Positions 1-6,474 of a stretch of DNA of 8,331 bases are shown here, piece after piece. Below the pieces are notes generated by a model. It ran no database searches. It saw nothing but the letters and a program-made list of their open reading frames with translations, and was not told the origin of the DNA. The stretch is from VMCP01 sp964492925 (GTDB lineage Bacteria > Bacteroidota > Bacteroidia > NS11-12g > UBA955): NCBI GenBank assembly GCA_964492925.1, contig CAZBMF010000099.1:1-8331 (forward strand), in the 5' to 3' direction. Each line of letters begins with the position of its first letter. Positions within the stretch are counted from its first letter, which is position 1. Made by a program: the position numbers and the translations under genes.

Positions 1-2
1 AA

Positions 3-371
3 GATTTAGAGCAGTTGTGGCGAAGAATGGCATTTAATATTTTGGTGTCGAACACCGACGACCATTTACGAAACCATGGATTTATTCTCACTCAATTGGG
101 ATGGCGTTTATCTCCTGCATACGACATGAACCCCAATGAAATGGGGAATGGATTAACCTTGAATATTTCTGAAAATAGCAATGAACAAGACATCTCTTTG
201 GCCTTAGAAACCGCTCATTTGTATCAATTGAAAAGTGATAGAGCAGAAAGTATTTTAAAGGAAATGATTGAGGAAATTTCTAACTGGCGTGCCGTTGCCA
301 AGAAATTTGGAATCGGCCATAGTGAGTTGGAACAAACGAAGCGAGCGTTTCGGTTTGTGGTTAATGAGTAA
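3..371 (+). CDS. HipA-family serine/threonine kinase, C-terminal part (5' end outside window)
   Basis: This is the C-terminal kinase lobe of a HipA-like protein. In the characterised family HipA is the toxin of the HipBA toxin-antitoxin pair and phosphorylates a translation-related target in the cytoplasm. The reading frame is open to the window edge, so the true start lies upstream; the ATG at 27 is internal to the conserved domain. The sequence shows the catalytic-loop motif NTDDHLRNHGF (bases 51-83), with Asp at 57-59 and Asn at 72-74. It also shows the metal-binding motif LSPAYDMNP, with Asp at 123-125. The spacing is close to that of the E. coli HipA residues D309, N314 and D332. The kinase core looks intact, so the visible part is not obviously dead. 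The usual partner hipB, and the N-terminal HipA domain, would lie upstream and cannot be seen. Family assignment is firm; target and toxicity are unknown. Confidence 0.88.
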   Translation, partial: DLEQLWRRMAFNILVSNTDDHLRNHGFILTQLGWRLSPAYDMNPNEMGNGLTLNISENSNEQDISLALETAHLYQLKSDRAESILKEMIEEISNWRAVAKKFGIGHSELEQTKRAFRFVVNE

Positions 372-481
372 TTATTTGTTGCTCGAATTACTTCTGAAAA
401 GCCGCTAAAGGCAAGGGTTTGCGAGTTTTTCTTTTCTTATCGATTCATGTATCGGCAAATAAAGAACTTGAATTCAAAAAG

Positions 482-2866
482 TTATCTCAGTAATTGAAAT
501 GTGCCGGAATGGAATTGTTTTTTTCTATTACCTGACCAATATAAATCGGCACGTATGATGTAAACGCCCTCTGGTACTTCTTGATTTTGAAATTTGCCAT
601 CCCAATAAGGATGGTCCGCACTCGATTTAAAGATTATTTGACCCCAACGATTGTAAATTTCAAAAACGGCAAAATCAAAGTCCCCGGCTGGTGCGAATCC
701 GTCATTGAGTGAATCACCATTGGGTGTGAATGCTGTTGGTAGAAAGTAAGTGAATAATGGGTCTATAGTTTTAAGTGTAAGAGCGGTTTGTTGTTTACAA
801 CCATTTGAATCCACTACGTAAAGTTGAACAATCATATTATTAAAAGCACGAATTCTTGGACTTTTTTCATTTGATTGGCTGCGGAAAGAATCTGTTGGTG
901 TCCAATTGTAACTATAATTTCCAGCAGGATTAACGTTCGCTACTAATTGAGTCCAATTACCAGTTTTGATATTCATTAACGTATCAATTGTTAATTGAAT
1001 TTTTGGAACCGCTGCTATGGTTTCCCATGCTGTATCTGTGCAATTCTTTTGATCTATTACAGTTACACGGTATTGGCCTGCTGGTAGATTGCGAAATGCA
1101 GCTTGAAAGCCATTTGGTTCTTTTTGGACAGGAACTGAAGAGGGATCTAATTTCCAAAAATAATCCGGGGAACCCCCTTGTGTTAAACACTCAATATATC
1201 CCTTTTTATCGCCATCACAGTCCCCACGAACCCCACTAACTTGTAGTTTTAATTTTTCCGGTTCATTAATTGAAATTTGGATTGTATCCCCACAACCATT
1301 TTTATCCTTAACAAAAGCTTTATACACTCCGGCGTAAAGTTGTTCAGCTAATGAGGAATTTCCTAGAGTTTTTGGATACCAACTATAATCATAAGTTGGG
1401 GTTCCTCCAATAGCCTTAATTTCGGCTAATCCAGTTGGTGTGCTGTAACATTGTGCATCTTTTGTTATGAGGGATTCTAACTGTAAGCGATTTGGTTCTG
1501 TAATGGATATTGTTAGACTATCCGCGCATTTATTAGAATCGATAACTTTCACCGTGTATTTGCCCACTTTCAATTGCGTTATTTGTGCTGTTTTACTGCC
1601 TAAAGGATTCCAAAAATAGTTTAATTTTTGCCAAGGTTTATTGGTGCTAATTATGCCGATTTGCCCATCAGCATAACCGAAACAAGAGACGTCTTTTTTC
1701 CAGATAGAATCGATTTTTAAAGCCATTTGTTTTCTTGTAAATGTGAAACTATCACTTGTTTTACACCCAAAGGAGTCAATTACTTTTAAAGAGTATTTAC
1801 CCTCGGTATTTATCTGTAAAATAGGTTTGTTGTTCCCATTATTCCATAAATACGAAGAGAATCCAGGCACTTTTACAGTGAGGCTTTGTGATATACATGA
1901 CGAATCTATTATGTCGGATAAATTTAAATCAGGTTTTACTATGTTCACGATGCCCGTATCGTTACATATTCCTAGTGCATTGCTGATCTGAACCCAAACT
2001 TTGGAGTTTGGGGTGTTGAATTTGAATCTGGTCAATGCAGTAGTGTCTCCGTTGAACCACTTGATTTTAGATTGTGTTCCTACTGGGGGACTGTAAATTA
2101 CATTCAATGTGCTCGTATCGTTCCAGCATTGATTCCAAGTTTTATATCGGTTGTTTCCAAAAATTTTACAATCGTTTTCAAATAGAACATCAAAGGAGTC
2201 TATCATCACCTGATGTCGGTTGCTCAATTTAGAAGTTGAAGAAGTAAATCCAAAATAAGCATAAGGTGATTTTTGAAAAATGCTATCAAAAACAATACAT
2301 CCTTGGAAATTGTGACCGTTTAAAGAGACATTGTCGAATGTAATTGTAAAAAGACAATTTTGTTTGGGATCATAATGAAACACCACAGAATGCCACTTAT
2401 TATCGGCTAGGTTACTGGATATTGTTGTGTAATGTCCACCAATTATTGGATCATAACCATGTGTGGACCTACCATTTCTTTCTACCCCTACATGGTCGTA
2501 AAATTTATCATTTTGGTCATAAGTATCAAATTCAATATCCAAAGAAGGTTTTATGTCTTTGTATCCAATACCATCAACGGCATTTGATAAAGCATTGATC
2601 CCCATGTTTTGCAATAGAAAGGCAATACCATCGGCTCCAAATCTGTCAGTGCCAAAGTGCATTTTTGCATAAATGGTGAATTTACTCCGAAGATCTATGC
2701 GCCTATTGCACCAAATAGAGCCTCTCTGAAAAGTTTTATTTTCAGTTAATTCAAATAAACTGTCGGTTGTTAAACGTTTTGCATTCCCATTCAATACAAA
2801 ATGAAATTGCGCCTGAATATTTGAGGTTAATAGGACAATAAGGAGTGTAAAAAAGTATTTTTTCAA
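482..2866 (-). CDS. Secreted L-type lectin/SprB-repeat adhesin with T9SS type B C-terminal domain
   Basis: A 794-aa protein, probably exported by Sec and then type IX secretion to the cell surface, acting as an adhesin that may bind glycans. Residues 1-19 form a signal peptide ending NIQA, with Gln at +1. Residues about 20-232 look like an L-type (legume-like) lectin domain: ADGIAFLLQ at 78-86 and DIEFDTYDQND at 110-120, followed by DHVGV at 124-128. E112, D114, D124 and H125 fit the Ca/Mn-binding shell of that fold, and D79 fits the sugar-binding Asp. Four SprB-like units follow at about 315-378, 382-457, 462-535 and 540-612, each with one early and one late Cys. Residues about 705-794 carry the gliding-motility C-terminal domain (FLPTAFTPNGDSLND, then FEIYNRWGQIIF, WDGK and VPEGVY). 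The start codon is TTG: the frame has a TAA eight codons upstream, and the next Met is residue 69, past the signal peptide. It converges on the HipA gene across 110 bp. The ligand is unknown. Confidence 0.9.
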   Translation of the reverse strand: MKKYFFTLLIVLLTSNIQAQFHFVLNGNAKRLTTDSLFELTENKTFQRGSIWCNRRIDLRSKFTIYAKMHFGTDRFGADGIAFLLQNMGINALSNAVDGIGYKDIKPSLDIEFDTYDQNDKFYDHVGVERNGRSTHGYDPIIGGHYTTISSNLADNKWHSVVFHYDPKQNCLFTITFDNVSLNGHNFQGCIVFDSIFQKSPYAYFGFTSSTSKLSNRHQVMIDSFDVLFENDCKIFGNNRYKTWNQCWNDTSTLNVIYSPPVGTQSKIKWFNGDTTALTRFKFNTPNSKVWVQISNALGICNDTGIVNIVKPDLNLSDIIDSSCISQSLTVKVPGFSSYLWNNGNNKPILQINTEGKYSLKVIDSFGCKTSDSFTFTRKQMALKIDSIWKKDVSCFGYADGQIGIISTNKPWQKLNYFWNPLGSKTAQITQLKVGKYTVKVIDSNKCADSLTISITEPNRLQLESLITKDAQCYSTPTGLAEIKAIGGTPTYDYSWYPKTLGNSSLAEQLYAGVYKAFVKDKNGCGDTIQISINEPEKLKLQVSGVRGDCDGDKKGYIECLTQGGSPDYFWKLDPSSVPVQKEPNGFQAAFRNLPAGQYRVTVIDQKNCTDTAWETIAAVPKIQLTIDTLMNIKTGNWTQLVANVNPAGNYSYNWTPTDSFRSQSNEKSPRIRAFNNMIVQLYVVDSNGCKQQTALTLKTIDPLFTYFLPTAFTPNGDSLNDGFAPAGDFDFAVFEIYNRWGQIIFKSSADHPYWDGKFQNQEVPEGVYIIRADLYWSGNRKKQFHSGTFQLLR

Positions 2867-3132
2867 TGTGTATGTTGTTTTGTATTAACGATTTGAATTT
2901 GTTTTTATTTCATGTTTAAAATAAAATGCTTGATTCACCTTCCGTTTAATAGAAAAAGTTTCGCGTTTTTGATGATAAACAGCCGACCTTTTTATATTTT
3001 TTTGGTGAACATTATGAAATGGTAAAAATATGAAATGATCTTTTAAATTAAACGCAACAAATAATCCTAATTTGGGATTAATTCTGGTATTTGATTTTTA
3101 AGAATAGAATCTCTTGGTTGAAAATATCCCTT
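2867..3132. other. Non-coding AT-rich stretch upstream of the lectin gene
   Basis: No convincing gene is seen in either strand here. It should hold the promoter of the minus-strand lectin gene, but no good match to the Bacteroidota -7 consensus TAnnTTTG was found on that strand. The only structure noticed is a small hairpin at 3062-3080 (TAATCC pairing with GGATTA around a 7-base loop), too weak to name. From 3133 the region passes into the palindromic repeats and the assembly gap, which fill the rest of the roughly 670-bp gene-free interval. Confidence 0.5.
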
Positions 3133-3338
3133 GTCGGGGCGAACCTACGTGTTCGCCCAATGAAATATTAGCGTGTTCGCCCATTGAAATATTAGCGTGT
3201 TCGCCCATAGAAATATTAGCGTGTTCGCCCATAGAAATATTCGCCTATTCGCCCGTATAAATTATAATTATTCATGCTCTACTGAATAAAAAAGCAGACG
3301 CTAATGAACGAAGGGCGAACACGTAGGTTCGCCCCGAC
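3133..3338. repeat. REP-like inverted pair, locus 1 (expanded)
   Basis: Two copies of the window's palindromic element face each other. The left copy is 3133-3158 and the right copy, inverted, is 3313-3338; they form a perfect 26-bp inverted repeat. Each copy has an outward GTCG head, then an 8-bp stem (GGGCGAAC against GTTCGCCC) around the loop CTACGT. The interval between them holds a 24-bp tandem array (3149-3254). It also holds an AT-rich hairpin at 3268-3289 (TTATTCA pairing with TGAATAA, 8-base loop). The octamer ATTAGCGT lies 7-8 bases inside both copies (inverted at 3298-3305). The layout, a tetranucleotide head plus hairpin in inverted pairs, resembles the BIMEs made of REP sequences that RAYT transposases are thought to mobilise. 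That link is inference, since no transposase is in the window. Confidence 0.85.
3149..3254 (+). repeat. 24-bp tandem repeat array, about 4.4 units
   Basis: Four full units lie at 3149-3172, 3173-3196, 3197-3220 and 3221-3244, with a partial fifth at 3245-3254. Each begins GTGTTCGCCC and continues with a 14-base part close to ATTGAAATATTAGC. Every unit therefore repeats the 3' stem arm of the neighbouring palindrome without its 5' arm. Differences accumulate to the right: AAT, ATT, ATA and ATA after the CCC, then TTCGC in place of TTAGC, then CTATTCGCCC. Locus 2 (6322-6355) carries one unit identical to unit 2 plus ten bases. There are no unique spacers, so this is not a CRISPR array. Confidence 0.92.
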
Positions 3339-3381
3339 GGTCTGCCCCGACGAAATGATCAAACAGTTTGCCCCGACGGGC
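3339..3381 (-). repeat. Truncated REP-like half copies beside locus 1
   Basis: Directly after the right copy of locus 1, 3339-3354 (GGTCTGCCCCGACGAA) matches 16 bases at 6384-6399. It is the head half of an AGA-class palindrome lacking its other stem arm. A second fragment at 3369-3381 (TGCCCCGACGGGC) keeps the GCCCCGAC head and can fold only a 4-bp stem, GCCC against GGGC. It lies two bases beyond the stop codon of the 467-aa gene once the assembly gap is resolved. These look like decayed or partly deleted copies. Confidence 0.65.
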
Positions 3382-3423
3382 TTCAGTATTTTGCTTTTAC
3401 GTAATTGCCAAAATTACCATTCC
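3369..3423. repeat. 55-bp copy left of the gap (contig-end overlap)
   Basis: This stretch is identical over all 55 bases to 3524-3578 on the far side of the N run. It contains the last 41 bases of the 467-aa gene (3383-3423) plus the REP-like fragment. Two contigs ending in the same exact 55-mer is the signature of a de Bruijn assembler with k=55. The copy is therefore most likely an assembly artefact and not a biological duplication. Confidence 0.85.
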
Positions 3424-3523
3424 NNNNNNNNNNNNNNNNNNNNNNNNNNNNNNNNNNNNNNNNNNNNNNNNNNNNNNNNNNNNNNNNNNNNNNNNNNNNN
3501 NNNNNNNNNNNNNNNNNNNNNNN
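3424..3523. other. Assembly gap of exactly 100 N
   Basis: One hundred ambiguous bases, the conventional placeholder for a gap of unknown size. Because identical 55-mers flank it, the real sequence probably has no gap. The left contig would continue directly from 3423 into 3579, removing 155 bp of this window. Confidence 0.97.
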
Positions 3524-3537
3524 TGCCCCGACGGGCT

Positions 3538-4941
3538 TCAGTATTTTGCTTTTACGTAATTGCCAAAATTACCATTCCAACTGTTCTTGCTATAGAAATC
3601 TATGTTAACTTGGTAATCCTCGTCTTTTTTATAGCGTTTGGAACGAACAATGAAAGTATTTAAGCCCTTTTTTGCCTTAGCTTTTAGTCTGCCTATTATC
3701 TTTTCATTGTTCGCGTCCTGGATTTTGATGTCTACTTGTACGTCCTCTATAAAATAAATGGAAATTTCAACTTCGTTTTTACTCTTGCTAATGATGTTTC
3801 TGATGTTGTGGCGATCTGTAATATACGTTCTTTCTCTCTTCTTGCCTTTTTCAAATCCATTGATTTTTGAGTATGTGATTATTCCTTGAATGTTGCCGAA
3901 TTCAACAAATGGAACAGGGAAAAAAGGTAGGATGAAAGATCTGTACGGACCATTCGTTGCTATAACAATTTTGGGATAAACGTATCCATCAACAGTGTCG
4001 ATCGTAACCCCTTGTAAGAAAAAGTTTTTACCGTTTTTAGTGTCAATAATTTTTAATTCGGTGTTGTATTTTTTGAATGGAATGAATTGATAATTTGCAT
4101 AATAACCACTATCTGTAACAGTTACTAAGTGCTCTTCCGGATTGTCATAATTGCCACTTAAAAAATTGTATCCCTCAAATTCAAATTTTAACATCTTTTT
4201 ATCGTTTGAAATTGTATCACCTAAATATTTGAAATTACTGAATTGCTTGTCTTGGTATTCAGCCAAATTGGTTGTGTCGTTATACCATTTTCTGCGATAG
4301 AATAATTGAATTTCATCACCTTTTTGAATATTGAATTTAGTTGAAGCGGAAAAATTGTTTTGAAAACCATTTGTGATTTCGTTGTAATTGTCCCCCATTA
4401 ACAGCTTTGTATAAAACTGCCCATTACTCGAAACTACAAGCGATTGAAGGTATGGTATGATGATAAGATAAATTTCTGAATTGTTGTTTTGGTAATACTT
4501 TCTGGGTGTTTTTTGTGTTGCTATAAAGCTGTCATTTTCATTGACATTCTGTGCGTTAATGAACTCGAGCGACAAGTTCACTTGGTTTCCAAAAATGGTA
4601 GCAATTTGTTCTTTTTCAATCTGGTAATTGATTTTATGTACAACGTTTTTATTTTCATCCAACAAACAATAAATGTTATTTGCAAATGTTTCAAAGTAAG
4701 TTTTGATTTCTTGTATGTCGTAATAGTCGGTAAAGACTGATGTTTGAAATTTGCGATACTTTACATTTTCAATGATGGTGTCGGCTAAATCTGTCCTTGT
4801 TTGTAAACCAATTAATTCGTTTTTCTCACCAATGGGTTTTGCTCTGATGTAAATTTTGGATTTAGTTCTATCCATTAGGTTAGATTGTCCAAATGACATA
4901 CATTCAAGTATAAGTAAAAATATGGTCAATATTGGTTTCAT
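3538..4941 (-). CDS. Secreted protein of unknown function, 467 aa
   Basis: I do not recognise this protein. It starts at an ATG with a signal peptide (residues 1-18, hydrophobic ILTIFLLILECMSFG) and Gln at +1. The remaining 448 residues are rich in Asn, Lys, Tyr and alternating beta-type segments, with no transmembrane helix. A hydrophobic proline-rich patch, FILPFFPVPF, lies at 336-345. The C-terminal stretch at about 398-450 (VQVDIKIQDANNEKI, later YQVNIDF) has the strand pattern of a small beta-sandwich and faintly recalls T9SS type A sorting domains, but the match is too weak to claim. Cys14 is not in a proper lipobox. The gene is divergent from the 386-aa gene across 152 bp. Its last 41 bases are duplicated on the other side of the assembly gap, but the stop is the same in both copies, so the C-terminus is reliable. 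Confidence 0.85.
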   Translation of the reverse strand: MKPILTIFLLILECMSFGQSNLMDRTKSKIYIRAKPIGEKNELIGLQTRTDLADTIIENVKYRKFQTSVFTDYYDIQEIKTYFETFANNIYCLLDENKNVVHKINYQIEKEQIATIFGNQVNLSLEFINAQNVNENDSFIATQKTPRKYYQNNNSEIYLIIIPYLQSLVVSSNGQFYTKLLMGDNYNEITNGFQNNFSASTKFNIQKGDEIQLFYRRKWYNDTTNLAEYQDKQFSNFKYLGDTISNDKKMLKFEFEGYNFLSGNYDNPEEHLVTVTDSGYYANYQFIPFKKYNTELKIIDTKNGKNFFLQGVTIDTVDGYVYPKIVIATNGPYRSFILPFFPVPFVEFGNIQGIITYSKINGFEKGKKRERTYITDRHNIRNIISKSKNEVEISIYFIEDVQVDIKIQDANNEKIIGRLKAKAKKGLNTFIVRSKRYKKDEDYQVNIDFYSKNSWNGNFGNYVKAKY

Positions 4942-5093
4942 GTGGGATGTTGTAAATGGCTGTAATTATTACGAATATAATGTAATTTGTAACTTAAATG
5001 AATCAAATTCGTTATATCTTTATCCCTCAATCTCCCTCAAAAAATAAATTTAATAAATTGAAAATTAAATACTTTCCTACTTTTTCGAAATCA
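4942..5093. promoter_or_regulatory. Divergent intergenic region, probable promoters for two secreted-protein genes
   Basis: This 152-bp AT-rich gap separates two divergent start codons and must contain both promoters. On the plus strand TATCTTTA at 5015-5022 is one base off the Bacteroidota -7 consensus TAnnTTTG, with a TTTG at 4986-4989 upstream, but the 25-base spacing is long. On the minus strand TATATTCG (4979 to 4972) is also one base off, with TTTG at 5007-5004. No Shine-Dalgarno sequence is seen before either start, as is usual in this phylum. The exact boxes are tentative. Confidence 0.3.
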
Positions 5094-6254
5094 ATGAAAT
5101 TCTGTCTTTTGGGATGGTTTTTCGTGATGAACTTTTCATTGTTCGCACAAATGAAATTAAGTTCGGTTTTGCCTCTAAATGATAGACCGTCAATGAATAG
5201 CAATTTTGAAAAATCAGTGGTGTTGGATAATGATAGCAGTGGACTCGTTTATCTAAATTATATTTCTGGTGACACTTTGATGTTACGGAGGAAATCGGAA
5301 ACTATCGATCAAAGATATTTTCTCGTTTTAAAAGGCTTCGATATGGAAAATGGACTTGAGCATTGTTTGGTGAAGAAAAACAATCGGATTTTTGTATTGA
5401 ACCGTGTGAATAATACCCTGCATTCTTTTGATTTTGAGGGACATGGGAGCGTTGTGAAATGTAAAAAGCTATCGGAAACCAAAATTCAATTGAGTAAAAA
5501 AGAAAAGCTTATTAGAATTGAAAAAGATCAGCGAAATGTGTATTTGGTTTCCTATGATTTTCAACGTCGTTTTCAGAAATTTTACCTGCTAAATTCTGAA
5601 ACCAATGCTGTGAAATTGCTGTATTCGCAATATAATCCGTTCGTTGAAATTTTCTTTTCAGACCCCAATGTTTCCAATTATTCATTTTACAACAACAAAC
5701 TTGCTCTAACCAATTTTTATACTGGAAATACGTTAATTGTTGATTTGATGAATTCTCATGTAGATACTGTGAAATTGCCATATTCATTAAACAAAAAATC
5801 TCCATCATATAACAACCTGAATCAGTTAAGCAATCAATATAATAAACATCCAACTTGGGCAAATTATGATTCATTAATGAATTTGGTTTACAACTATAAT
5901 CATATCGCCAATGTTTACTTTTTTAATGATAGCACCATCGTGATGATTTTTCGTTTTAAGGATATGAATTCGGCTCCGTTTAATATGATGGGTGTTCATT
6001 TAAGGACCCAAAGAACCATTTTTACCCAAAAAAGTCATCCCAAACGGTCTGTTTCAGAAATTGTGACTCAGCAGAACATGCCCATATATCTTGGTTTTGA
6101 AACATCAAATTACATCGGCGATGGGGTCATCTATGTTTACAAAAAAATGCCTGAATTAAACAAATATGATAGTCGCGAATTTTATAACAAAATGAATGAT
6201 CAATTCTTCAATAAAACTGGAACGTTCTTATTGTATAAGTTTGAGGCAGACTAA
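5094..6254 (+). CDS. Secreted protein of unknown function, possibly a beta-propeller, 386 aa
   Basis: The frame is open from 4998, but I choose the ATG at 5094. It gives a clean signal peptide (MKFCLLGWFFVMNFSLFA with Gln at +1), whereas the longer start would bury it behind 32 polar residues. The mature part has repeated strand-rich blocks such as NNRIFVLNRVNNTLHSFDFEG (96-116), RNVYLVSYDF (147-156), NKLALTNFYTGNTLIVDL (201-218) and DSTIVMIFRF (279-288). The pattern of a hydrophobic strand, a turn, and then a displayed-value strand recalls the secreted 6-bladed beta-propeller proteins common in Bacteroidota; this is inference from pattern only. There is no catalytic motif, no membrane helix after the signal and no recognisable T9SS tail. 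The gene stands alone, divergent from the 467-aa gene, and a strong hairpin begins at the last base of its stop codon. Confidence 0.85.
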   Translation: MKFCLLGWFFVMNFSLFAQMKLSSVLPLNDRPSMNSNFEKSVVLDNDSSGLVYLNYISGDTLMLRRKSETIDQRYFLVLKGFDMENGLEHCLVKKNNRIFVLNRVNNTLHSFDFEGHGSVVKCKKLSETKIQLSKKEKLIRIEKDQRNVYLVSYDFQRRFQKFYLLNSETNAVKLLYSQYNPFVEIFFSDPNVSNYSFYNNKLALTNFYTGNTLIVDLMNSHVDTVKLPYSLNKKSPSYNNLNQLSNQYNKHPTWANYDSLMNLVYNYNHIANVYFFNDSTIVMIFRFKDMNSAPFNMMGVHLRTQRTIFTQKSHPKRSVSEIVTQQNMPIYLGFETSNYIGDGVIYVYKKMPELNKYDSREFYNKMNDQFFNKTGTFLLYKFEAD

Positions 6255-6283
6255 TACGGGCTAATACGCAGGTTAGCCCGTAT
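6254..6283. terminator. Palindromic REP-like hairpin abutting the stop codon of the 386-aa gene
   Basis: Bases 6254-6264 pair perfectly with 6273-6283 (11 bp), with one extra G-U pair inside and the loop ACGCAG. The first pair uses the last A of the TAA stop. The core is the TAA-class version of the repeat family (GGGCTAAT against GTTAGCCC), but it lacks the GCCCCGAC head and has GTAT instead. It is followed by no T-run, so intrinsic termination is not certain. Protection of the mRNA 3' end, or a transcript boundary between the convergent genes, is equally possible. Confidence 0.5.
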
Positions 6284-6305
6284 CTGCGTCTGCGTTTAAG
6301 TCTTA

Positions 6306-6396
6306 GTCGGGGCGAACCTGCGTGTTCGCCCATTGAAATATTAGCGTGTTCGCCCAAATAATTTTTAGAAGGGCAGACACGCAGGTCTGCCCCGAC
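6306..6396. repeat. REP-like inverted pair, locus 2
   Basis: The left copy (6306-6331) is GAA-class: GTCG head, stem GGGCGAAC at 6310-6317, loop CTGCGT, stem GTTCGCCC at 6324-6331. The right copy (6371-6396) is inverted and AGA-class: stem GGGCAGAC, loop ACGCAG, stem GTCTGCCC, ending CCGAC. Between them lie one 24-bp unit identical to unit 2 of the tandem array and ten more bases of the next (together 6322-6355), then AT-rich sequence. Upstream, CTGCGT occurs twice in tandem (6284-6295), perhaps the remains of older copies. The locus sits between convergent genes, so it touches no coding sequence. Confidence 0.88.
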
Positions 6397-6455
6397 GAAT
6401 AATTATCAACTTCTGCCCATAATGGCTTGCAAACTGTCTTTTTATCATTTTCACC

Positions 6456-6470
6456 TTTAAACGTTTAGAT
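6456..6470 (-). repeat. 15-bp direct repeat after the 198-aa gene (copy A)
   Basis: TTTAAACGTTTAGAT here and TTTAATCGTTTAGAT at 7075-7089 differ at one base. Each lies at the 3' end of one of the two minus-strand genes. It could be a short 3' regulatory or processing sequence, or a leftover of duplication. At this AT content coincidence is also possible. Confidence 0.35.
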
Positions 6471-6474
6471 CAAA

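Noticed and set aside
382..435. Intrinsic terminator after the HipA gene
   Set aside because: A T-run exists at 426-430, but the possible stems (GCAA/TTGC at 411-422 or CTCG/CGAG) are only 4 bp, too weak to call.
984..1991. Small open frames on both strands within the lectin gene
   Set aside because: They overlap well-defined SprB-like repeats of the adhesin and show no domain or start signal of their own.
3062..3080. Small hairpin as an attenuator or terminator
   Set aside because: The stem is 6 bp and AT-rich with no T-run, and no gene ends nearby.
3149..3254. CRISPR array
   Set aside because: The units follow one another directly with a constant 24-bp period and contain no unique spacers, and no cas genes are near.
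3304..3663. Plus-strand open frame across the gap (119 aa)
   Set aside because: It runs through palindromic repeats, 100 N and the antisense of the 467-aa gene's end; the coding appearance is an artefact.
4897..4902. Lipoprotein signal in the 467-aa protein (Cys14)
   Set aside because: The residues before the Cys are ILE, which does not fit a lipobox, and a better signal peptidase I site follows at FG/QS.
4998..5093. Longer N-terminus for the 386-aa protein
   Set aside because: It would put 32 polar, basic residues before a clear signal peptide, and it overlaps the divergent promoter region.
5512..5874. Minus-strand open frame of 120 aa inside the 386-aa gene
   Set aside because: The plus frame has a signal peptide and continuous beta-rich protein over the same bases; the minus frame has no recognisable features.
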